This document shows, one piece after another, positions 22,357 through 27,668 of a stretch of 27,668 nt of DNA. The notes beneath the pieces were generated by a model. That model saw only the letters and a program-made list of their open reading frames with translations. It made no database searches and had not been told where the DNA came from. Both the position numbers and the translations under genes were made by a program. The stretch comes from Paracoccaceae bacterium (lineage in GTDB: Bacteria; Pseudomonadota; Alphaproteobacteria; Rhodobacterales; Rhodobacteraceae): positions 1 through 27,668 of the forward strand of contig JALVEX010000251.1 in the NCBI GenBank assembly GCA_027030435.1, written 5' to 3'. Positions within the stretch are counted from its first letter, which is position 1, and each line of letters begins with the position of its first letter.

Positions 22357-23349
22357 ATGGCAAGGCTGGCAACGGTTTACGGCGGATCGGGCTTCGTGGG
22401 GCGCTATGTGGTGCAGCGGCTCGCGCATGAGGGCTGGCGGGTGCGGGTGGCCGTGCGCCGCCCCAACGAGGCGCTTTTCGTGCGGGCCTATGGTGATGTC
22501 GGCCAGGTGGAGCCGGTGCCGTGCAACATCCGCGATGACGAATCCGTCGCCCGCGTGATGGAGGGGGCCGAGGCGGTCGTCAATTGTGTCGGCATCCTGA
22601 TCGAGGAAGGGCGAAACCGCTTCGAGGCGGTGCAGAACGAGGGGGCCGAAAGGGTTGCCCGGATCGCTTCCGAAAAGGGCGTGAAGTCGCTCGTGCATCT
22701 CTCGGCGCTCGGTGCGGATGAAAACAGCCCCAGCAATTACGCCCGCACCAAGGCGCTTGGCGAAAAGGCCGTGCTCAGGCATTTTCCGCAAGCCATGATC
22801 CTGCGCCCCTCGGTGATCTTCGGGCCGGAGGATCGCTTCTTCAACCGCTTCGCGGACATGGCGCGATTCGGCCCCGTGCTGCCGATCGTGGGCGGCAAGA
22901 CGCGCTTCCAGCCGGTTTTCGTGGATGACGTGGCCGCGGCGGCCGAAATGGGCGCCGAGGGCAAGGCGAGCGGGATCTATGAGCTCGGCGGCCCCGAGAT
23001 CGATACGCTGCGCAACATCATCGCGAAGATGCTGAAGATGATCAATCGCCGCCGCCTGATCCTCAATCTGCCTTTCTGGATGGGCTCGGTGATCGGCTTC
23101 GTTTTCGATATGGCCCAGGCCGTTTCGATGGGGCTTTTCACCAACACGATCCTCACCCGCGATCAGGTGCGGCTCCTGCGCCACGATATTGTGGTGGGTG
23201 AAGGGGCGCGCACGCTCCATGATCTCGGCATCACCCCGGCCGCCTTCGAGGCGATCGTGCCGGAATATCTGTGGCGCTTCCGCCCGGATGGCCAGTATGA
23301 CGAGATCAAGCAATCCATGCTGTGGCTCCGCAAGCTGCGCCGGATCTGA
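22357..23349 (+). CDS. Complex I NDUFA9-like / SDR-family NAD(P)-binding protein
   Basis: A 330-residue extended-SDR (atypical short-chain dehydrogenase) protein. It has the dinucleotide-binding loop GGSGFVG (9-15) and a YxxxK pair (Tyr128, Lys132 in NYARTK). The overall pattern, with NCVGILIEEGRNRFEAVQNEGAERVARIA and the RPSVIFGPEDRFFNRFA motif, matches the complex I NDUFA9 subunit family, which in alphaproteobacteria and mitochondria binds NADPH on the peripheral arm. Start ATG 22357 is chosen because AAGGAGG (22344-22350) lies six bases upstream; ATG 22327 would add ten residues without a ribosome site. It is 17 bases upstream of uppP. A quinone- or sugar-modifying SDR role is the main alternative. 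Confidence 0.9.
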   Translation: MARLATVYGGSGFVGRYVVQRLAHEGWRVRVAVRRPNEALFVRAYGDVGQVEPVPCNIRDDESVARVMEGAEAVVNCVGILIEEGRNRFEAVQNEGAERVARIASEKGVKSLVHLSALGADENSPSNYARTKALGEKAVLRHFPQAMILRPSVIFGPEDRFFNRFADMARFGPVLPIVGGKTRFQPVFVDDVAAAAEMGAEGKASGIYELGGPEIDTLRNIIAKMLKMINRRRLILNLPFWMGSVIGFVFDMAQAVSMGLFTNTILTRDQVRLLRHDIVVGEGARTLHDLGITPAAFEAIVPEYLWRFRPDGQYDEIKQSMLWLRKLRRI

Positions 23350-23366
23350 TCCCGAAAACCGGTCCG

Positions 23367-24173
23367 ATGAGTGATGACACCACGATCATTTCCCTGCTGC
23401 TCGGCTTTCTCGAGGGGCTGACGGAATTCATCCCCGTTTCCTCGACCGGCCATCTTCTTCTTGCCGGCCATTTCCTCGGGTTCCAGTCTCCGGGGAAAAC
23501 CTTCGAGGTGGTGATCCAGTTCGGTTCGGTTCTGGCGATCCTGTCCGTCTATTTTCACAAGCTCTGGCAGGTGGCGCGGGATGCGCCATCGGATCCGGCG
23601 GCGCGCAGGTTCATCCTTTCGGTTCTGGTTGCCTTCATGCCAGCGGCGGTGATCGGGGTGCTGGCGCATGGGTTCATCAAATCGGTTCTGTTCGAAACGC
23701 CGAAGCTCATCGCGATCATGCTGGTCCTTGGCGGGATCGCGCTCCTGTGGGTGGATCGCCAGCCGCTGCGGCCCCGCCATGAGGATGCGACGCGGTTTTC
23801 CCTGCCGATGGCGCTCGGGATCGGCTTTGCCCAGACATTGGCCATGGTGCCCGGCGTCTCGCGCTCCGGCTCGACGATCGTTGCCGCCATGCTGATGGGC
23901 GCGAGCAAACGGGCAGCGGCGGAATTTTCCTTCTTCCTTGCCATGCCCACAATGGCCGGGGCCTTCGCCTATGATCTCTACAAGAACCGTGCGGTGCTCG
24001 ATTCAAGCGCACTTGGCGATATCGCCATCGGTTTCGTGGCCGCCTTCGTCTCGGCCGTGTTGGTGGTGAAATGGCTGCTGGGCTATGTGAGCCGGCACGG
24101 CTACGCCCTTTTTGGCTGGTGGCGAATCGTCATCGGGGCCGCTGCTCTGGCAGGATTGATGATTTTCGGCTAA
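23367..24173 (+). CDS. uppP: Undecaprenyl-diphosphate phosphatase UppP
   Basis: UppP (BacA) dephosphorylates undecaprenyl pyrophosphate to recycle the lipid carrier used for peptidoglycan and other envelope glycans, and its activity confers bacitracin resistance. A 268-residue polytopic membrane protein with the two catalytic motifs: EGLTEFIPVSSTGH (Glu16, Glu20, Ser25-26, His29) and PGVSRSGST (162-170, Arg166). Several hydrophobic helices cover the rest. Start ATG 23367 is chosen by family N-terminus, since no good ribosome site is visible; a longer frame runs back into the upstream gene. It is probably co-transcribed with the NDUFA9-like gene. A clear terminator follows. Confidence 0.97.
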   Translation: MSDDTTIISLLLGFLEGLTEFIPVSSTGHLLLAGHFLGFQSPGKTFEVVIQFGSVLAILSVYFHKLWQVARDAPSDPAARRFILSVLVAFMPAAVIGVLAHGFIKSVLFETPKLIAIMLVLGGIALLWVDRQPLRPRHEDATRFSLPMALGIGFAQTLAMVPGVSRSGSTIVAAMLMGASKRAAAEFSFFLAMPTMAGAFAYDLYKNRAVLDSSALGDIAIGFVAAFVSAVLVVKWLLGYVSRHGYALFGWWRIVIGAAALAGLMIFG

Positions 24174-24200
24174 AAAGGTAAGCTATAGTTACCTTGTTTT
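24174..24200 (+). terminator. Intrinsic terminator after uppP
   Basis: AAGGTAA (24175-24181) and TTACCTT (24189-24195) are exact complements around the loop GCTATAG, immediately after the uppP stop and followed by GTTTT. It separates uppP from the glutamate synthase genes. Confidence 0.7.
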
Positions 24201-24238
24201 CACCCGCCCCGCCAGATCGCTGGTGCCGTGCAGAAGAA

Positions 24239-24275
24239 AAAACGTCATAAAGGTCAGCATATATGACTTTTCTTT
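24239..24275. promoter_or_regulatory. AT-rich inverted repeat upstream of gltD
   Basis: GTCATA (24244-24249) and TATGAC (24262-24267) flank 12 bases in the most AT-rich patch of the gltD leader, followed by TTTTCTTTT. It resembles either a second terminator in the plus direction or a regulator site for gltD. No clear -35/-10 pair is seen in the gap. Confidence 0.35.
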
Positions 24276-24332
24276 TGCCTCGTGTGCCTCTATTGAGAGG
24301 GTTCCCGAGGTTTGAAAGCATGGAGCGGGCAA

Positions 24333-25766
24333 TTGGCCAATCAGCGGATGTTGAAATTTGTGGATGTTCAGCGGGATATGCCGCTGAAGCGGGATCCGGA
24401 CATGCGCAAGAGGGATTTCCATGAGATCTATGCCGAATTCTCGCGCGAAAAGGCCGAGGAGCAGGCTGCGCGGTGCAGCCAGTGCGGCGTGCCCTATTGC
24501 CAGAACCACTGCCCGCTTCACAACAACATTCCCGATTGGCTTCTGATGACGGCCGAGGGCCGGCTTGAAGAGGCCTATCGCCTCAGCCAGGAGACCAACA
24601 CCTTCCCCGAGATCTGCGGCCGCATCTGCCCGCAGGATCGCCTGTGCGAGGGCAATTGCGTGATCGAACAGGCCGGCCACGGCACGGTGACGATCGGCGC
24701 GATCGAGAAATACATCACTGATACCGCATGGGAAGAAGGCTGGGTGAAGCCCGTTGCGCCGGCGATCGAGCGCAGCGAGAGCGTTGGCATCATCGGTGCC
24801 GGGCCGGGCGGGCTGGCGGCAGCCGAAAGGCTGCGCCGGGAAGGCATTCAGGTGACGATATATGACCGCTACGACCGCGCCGGCGGGCTCCTGATCTACG
24901 GTATTCCCGGCTTCAAGCTGGAAAAGGATGTGGTGGCGCGCCGGATCGATCAGCTTGAAAAGGCCGGGGTTCAGTTCGTGCTCAATTGCAATGTGGGTGA
25001 GGATCTGACCTTTCAGGCCATCCGCGAGCGGCATGATGCGGTCCTGATCGCCACGGGTGTCTACAAGTCACGCGATTTGCAGGCCCCGGGCGTGGGCGCG
25101 GCAGGGGTCGTGAGGGCGATCGACTACCTGACCGCGTCCAACCGCGTCAATCTTGGTGACAGGGTGCCCGAATTCGAAAGCGGCGAGCTGAACGCCGAGG
25201 GCAAGCGGGTCGTGGTGATCGGCGGCGGCGATACGGCGATGGATTGTGTGCGCACCGCCATCCGGCAGGGCGCGAAAAGTGTGAAATGCCTCTATCGCCG
25301 CGACCGGGCCAACATGCCCGGCAGCCAGCGCGAGGTGCAGAACGCCGAGGAAGAGGGCGTCGAATTCGTCTGGCTGACGGCGCCGAAGGGCTTCAGGGGC
25401 GATCCGGTGGAAGGGGTGATCGTGCAGAAGATGCGCCTCGGCCCCCCCGATGCCACCGGCCGCCAGAGCCCCGAGGTGATCGAAGGTGCGGATTACACCG
25501 AGCCGGCCGAACTGGTGATCCTCGCGCTCGGCTTCCTGCCCGAGGATCTGCCCACGCTCTGGCAGGAGGAGGCGCTCGAGGTTACCCGCTGGGGCACGAT
25601 CCTCACGGATTACCGCACGCACATGACGAAGATCCCCGGCGTGTTCGCCGTGGGCGATATCGTGCGTGGGGCGAGCCTCGTGGTGTGGGCGATCAAGGAT
25701 GGCCGCGACGCAGCGGATTCGATGCTCGAATATCTTTCCCGGAGCGCCAGGATGGCGGCCGAGTAA
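24333..25766 (+). CDS. gltD: Glutamate synthase (NADPH) small subunit GltD
   Basis: GltD passes electrons from NADPH via FAD and iron-sulfur clusters to the GltB subunit, which makes glutamate from glutamine and 2-oxoglutarate. Length is 477 residues. The N-terminal cluster-binding Cys (48, 51, 56 and 60) lie in CSQCGVPYCQNHC, with a second set in CGRICPQDRLCEGNC. The FAD site is GIIGAGPGGLAAAERL and the NADPH site VVIGGGDTAMDC; the closing FAD motif is VFAVGDIVRG. The start is TTG 24333, with GGAG seven bases upstream, giving the family-like MANQRMLKFV; TTG 24312 would add seven residues. gltB lies about 930 bases downstream, after a broken gene and an unknown secreted protein. Confidence 0.97.
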   Translation: MANQRMLKFVDVQRDMPLKRDPDMRKRDFHEIYAEFSREKAEEQAARCSQCGVPYCQNHCPLHNNIPDWLLMTAEGRLEEAYRLSQETNTFPEICGRICPQDRLCEGNCVIEQAGHGTVTIGAIEKYITDTAWEEGWVKPVAPAIERSESVGIIGAGPGGLAAAERLRREGIQVTIYDRYDRAGGLLIYGIPGFKLEKDVVARRIDQLEKAGVQFVLNCNVGEDLTFQAIRERHDAVLIATGVYKSRDLQAPGVGAAGVVRAIDYLTASNRVNLGDRVPEFESGELNAEGKRVVVIGGGDTAMDCVRTAIRQGAKSVKCLYRRDRANMPGSQREVQNAEEEGVEFVWLTAPKGFRGDPVEGVIVQKMRLGPPDATGRQSPEVIEGADYTEPAELVILALGFLPEDLPTLWQEEALEVTRWGTILTDYRTHMTKIPGVFAVGDIVRGASLVVWAIKDGRDAADSMLEYLSRSARMAAE

Positions 25767-25855
25767 GGGAGGAGGCATCGCGTTCGCCGTGAGCGGGATG
25801 CCGGGAAGGGAAGCGGTGCAGGATGCCGGCAGCGCTGGCACGAAAGGAGCAAGGA

Positions 25856-25981
25856 ATGGACAGAACCGGAGAATGCCTATGCGGCGCCGTGCGTTTCACC
25901 GCCCGTGATCCTGGCCCGGAGGTCGGCGCGTGCTACCGCATGAAAATTGACGGTTTTGCGGGTGCAGAACATGCGGATTGA
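25856..25981 (+). pseudogene. Truncated GFA-family (glutathione-dependent formaldehyde-activating-like) gene
   Basis: ATG 25856 has AAGGAGC and AAGGA upstream and opens a 41-codon frame. Its first 26 residues (TGECLCGAVRFTARDPG, then VGAC) match the conserved N-terminus of GFA/CENP-V-type zinc proteins, including the CxCG of the first zinc site. In intact members the ACHCxMCRR segment follows; here the match stops at GACYRM and the frame runs on without similarity to a stop at 25979-25981. About 80 percent of a normal 120-140 residue protein is missing. A good ribosome site and start remain, so a short peptide may still be made. Its end overlaps the start of the next gene by 11 bases. Confidence 0.6.
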
Positions 25982-26705
25982 TTTCCTGTTTCCGAGCATC
26001 TTTCTGGCCGCATCCGCCCTGGCGGCCCTCAAAGGCAATGCCTTCACCCCCCCTGCGGGCTGCACCGCCTTTCTGACGGTGCAATCGCGAAGCTGTATCG
26101 TGACCCATCACTGGCGCTGTGACGGCGATCCCGAGGGCCAGAAATGGAGCCTCACGATCGACGACACCGGCCCGGCTACGCTGCAAAGGACGGACGCGGA
26201 ATTTCGCTGGCTCGAGACTTACAGGCTGAAGGATCATCTGCGCGAGATACTGATTGCCCCAGAGGAAGATCCGGCCAGCCTTTCCGAGCTTCTCGAAACC
26301 GGCGCGGACAGCACATCATTTACCCAAGCGATCCTCTTTTCCGGGCAGCAGATCGGGAATGTCAGGATAACCGGGTTTGACCGGCTGACCGGTGAAAGCA
26401 TCGAAATCGATGGCGAAACCCTGTTCAGGACGGAATTCGCCTATTCCGTCAGCAACAGCGCCGGCATGGGCGCGTACAAGGTGAGCGGGCGGCAGTTCGT
26501 AAGCCCGCGCTACAGGATATTCTTCGGCGGCATCGAAACCCGCGAAGATGAATATGGCAAGCGCACCGATGATTATTCCCCGGTGGAATTCAGTTATCCC
26601 GGCGAGGAAGGCTTCCTTGCAAATACCCCGAAATATGATTGCGGCGCCACCCTCTCGGCCTTGCCGCAGCGAGACGCCATGAAGGAGCACGACCATGAGC
26701 TTTGA
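25971..26705 (+). CDS. Unknown secreted protein between gltD and gltB
   Basis: A 244-residue protein with an N-terminal signal peptide (MRIDFLFPSIFLAASALAAL; cleavage near residues 20-24). Four Cys remain in the mature part: AGC, RSC and WRC near the N-terminus and YDC near the C-terminus, suggesting two disulfides in the periplasm. No catalytic motif, lipobox or membrane segment is recognised; similar proteins next to glutamate synthase genes in Rhodobacteraceae are, from memory, annotated only as hypothetical. The ATG 25971 is chosen over TTG 25947 because of the signal peptide. The end overlaps gltB by 11 bases (26695-26705), so it is translationally linked to a cytosolic enzyme, which is odd for a secreted protein. 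Function unknown. Confidence 0.75.
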   Translation: MRIDFLFPSIFLAASALAALKGNAFTPPAGCTAFLTVQSRSCIVTHHWRCDGDPEGQKWSLTIDDTGPATLQRTDAEFRWLETYRLKDHLREILIAPEEDPASLSELLETGADSTSFTQAILFSGQQIGNVRITGFDRLTGESIEIDGETLFRTEFAYSVSNSAGMGAYKVSGRQFVSPRYRIFFGGIETREDEYGKRTDDYSPVEFSYPGEEGFLANTPKYDCGATLSALPQRDAMKEHDHEL

Positions 26706-27668
26706 TGCGAATTGGGCTGAAACAGAGACGAAAAAGCGCCAGTGGCTGGCCGAGAACGGCATGTATCGGCCCGAGGATGAGCATGCCTCATGCGGCGTGG
26801 GCCTCGTGGTGGCGATTGATGGCAAGCCCTCGCGCAAGGTGGTGGAAAACGGCATCAATGCGCTGAAGGCCGTATGGCACCGCGGCGCCGTCGACGCCGA
26901 TGGCAAGACGGGCGATGGCGCCGGCATCCATGTGCAGATCCCGGTGGAATTCTTTTACGATCAGGTGCGCCGCACCGGGCATGAGCCGGAGAAGGATCAG
27001 CTTCTCGCCGTGGGCCAGGTGTTCCTGCCGCGCACCGATCATGGCGCCCAGGAAACCTGCCGCACCATCGTGGAAACGGAAGTGCTGCGCATGGGCTACC
27101 GCATCTACGGCTGGCGCCATGTGCCGGTGAATGTGGAGTGCCTGGGCGAGAAGGCCAATGCCACCCGCCCCGAGATCGAGCAGATCCTGATCACCAATTC
27201 CAAGGGGGTGGACGAGGAAACCTTCGAGCGCGAGCTTTACGTGATCCGCCGCCGGATAGAGAAGGCCGCCGCGGCCTGCGGGATCAATGATCTCTACATC
27301 GCCTCGCTTTCCTGCCGCTCGATCATCTACAAGGGCATGATGCTGGCCGAGCAGGTGGCGGAATTCTATCCCGATCTGCTCGACGAGCGCTTCGAAAGCG
27401 CCTTCGCGATCTATCACCAGCGCTATTCCACCAATACATTCCCCGAATGGTGGCTCGCGCAGCCCTTCCGCATGTTGGCCCATAATGGCGAGATCAACAC
27501 GCTCAAGGGTAACATCAACTGGATGAAGAGCCACGAGATCCGCATGGCGTCTTCCGCCTTCGGCGAGATGGCCGAAGATATCAAGCCGATCATTCCGCAG
27601 GGGAGCTCCGATTCGGCGGCGCTCGATGCGGTGTTCGAGGTGATGGTGCGCGCCGGGCGCTCGGCGCC
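26695..27668 (+). CDS. gltB: Glutamate synthase large subunit GltB (3' end outside window)
   Basis: The first 324 codons of the large subunit, open to the window edge. It starts ATG 26695 with AAGGAG seven bases upstream. A 32-residue propeptide precedes Cys33 in ASCGVGLV, which becomes the N-terminal nucleophile of the class II glutaminase domain after processing. The amidotransferase domain shows the expected motifs HRGAVDADGKTGDGAG, FAIYHQRYSTNTFPEW, LAHNGEINTLKGN and QGSSDSAALD. The FMN/iron-sulfur synthase half lies beyond the window. The enzyme transfers glutamine-derived ammonia to 2-oxoglutarate. It works with GltD, encoded upstream. Confidence 0.98.
   Translation, partial: MSFDANWAETETKKRQWLAENGMYRPEDEHASCGVGLVVAIDGKPSRKVVENGINALKAVWHRGAVDADGKTGDGAGIHVQIPVEFFYDQVRRTGHEPEKDQLLAVGQVFLPRTDHGAQETCRTIVETEVLRMGYRIYGWRHVPVNVECLGEKANATRPEIEQILITNSKGVDEETFERELYVIRRRIEKAAAACGINDLYIASLSCRSIIYKGMMLAEQVAEFYPDLLDERFESAFAIYHQRYSTNTFPEWWLAQPFRMLAHNGEINTLKGNINWMKSHEIRMASSAFGEMAEDIKPIIPQGSSDSAALDAVFEVMVRAGRSA

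Noticed and set aside
22321..23313. 330-residue open frame antisense to the NDUFA9-like gene
   Set aside because: The sense frame has a perfect AAGGAGG ribosome site and family motifs. The antisense frame is His/Arg-rich with none.
24200..24240. Sigma-54 type promoter (TGGTGCCGTGCA) upstream of gltD
   Set aside because: The GG and GC elements are too close to fit the fixed -24/-12 spacing.
25068..25841. 257-residue open frame antisense to gltD
   Set aside because: Opposite strand of conserved gltD with the typical shadow composition.
1..27668. Mobile elements, prophage, CRISPR arrays or defence systems
   Set aside because: No transposase, integrase, phage gene, direct repeat array or cas gene is seen, and gene order is core-genome like throughout.

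Overview
The window is GC-rich and tightly packed. Gene content and order point to an alphaproteobacterium, most likely in or near the Rhodobacteraceae. The signs are: a secA neighbour block with a secreted PstS-like/OmpA protein; dnaK-dnaJ with a heat-shock promoter of the alphaproteobacterial RpoH type; lptC-lptA-lptB-hpf-ptsN; an NDUFA9-like gene next to uppP and the glutamate synthase genes; and a set of GT2/GT14/NodH-type genes typical of roseobacter-like genomes. The family assignment is inference. No phage, insertion sequence, CRISPR array or rRNA is visible. There is one tRNA, tRNA-Leu(CAG).

Layout. 1-4320 (+): the 3' two thirds of secA, a single-anchor protein of unknown function, and a secreted fusion of a phosphate-binding-like domain to an OmpA peptidoglycan-binding domain. 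4335-8291 (-): radC, dnaJ and dnaK, with a heat-shock promoter at 8403-8434. 8512-9147 (+): an AlkB-type dioxygenase, divergent from dnaK. 9141-10630 (-): an ABC-2 type permease translationally coupled to a secreted SH3-like protein. 10795-12661 (+): cysQ and galU. 12759-18123 (+): two tandem paralogous glycosyltransferases, a GT14 branching-type enzyme and a sulfotransferase with two sulfotransferase-like halves. 18127-22214 (-): ptsN, hpf, lptB, lptA, lptC, an RNase D homologue and tRNA-Leu. 22357-24173 (+): an NDUFA9-like gene and uppP. 24333-27668 (+): gltD, a truncated GFA-family gene, an unknown secreted protein and the start of gltB.

How the genes fit together. Much of the window serves the cell envelope: protein export (secA), LPS transport (lptABC), undecaprenyl phosphate recycling (uppP), UDP-glucose supply (galU), and a four-gene block that looks built to make and sulfate a surface glycan. 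CysQ next to galU fits with this, because it removes the PAP left by sulfotransferases. The dnaKJ pair provides heat-shock protein folding. gltD/gltB provide nitrogen assimilation.

Points worth a second look: the sulfated-glycan block and its two-domain sulfotransferase; an RNase D gene 24 bases downstream of a tRNA, with a possible hairpin joining the tRNA end to the RNase D ribosome binding site; a broken GFA gene inside the glt locus; two perfect hairpins in dnaK-dnaJ mRNA; and a strong excess of the tetramer GATC. Most of the rest is ordinary core genome. I found no clear previously undescribed defence or mobile system.
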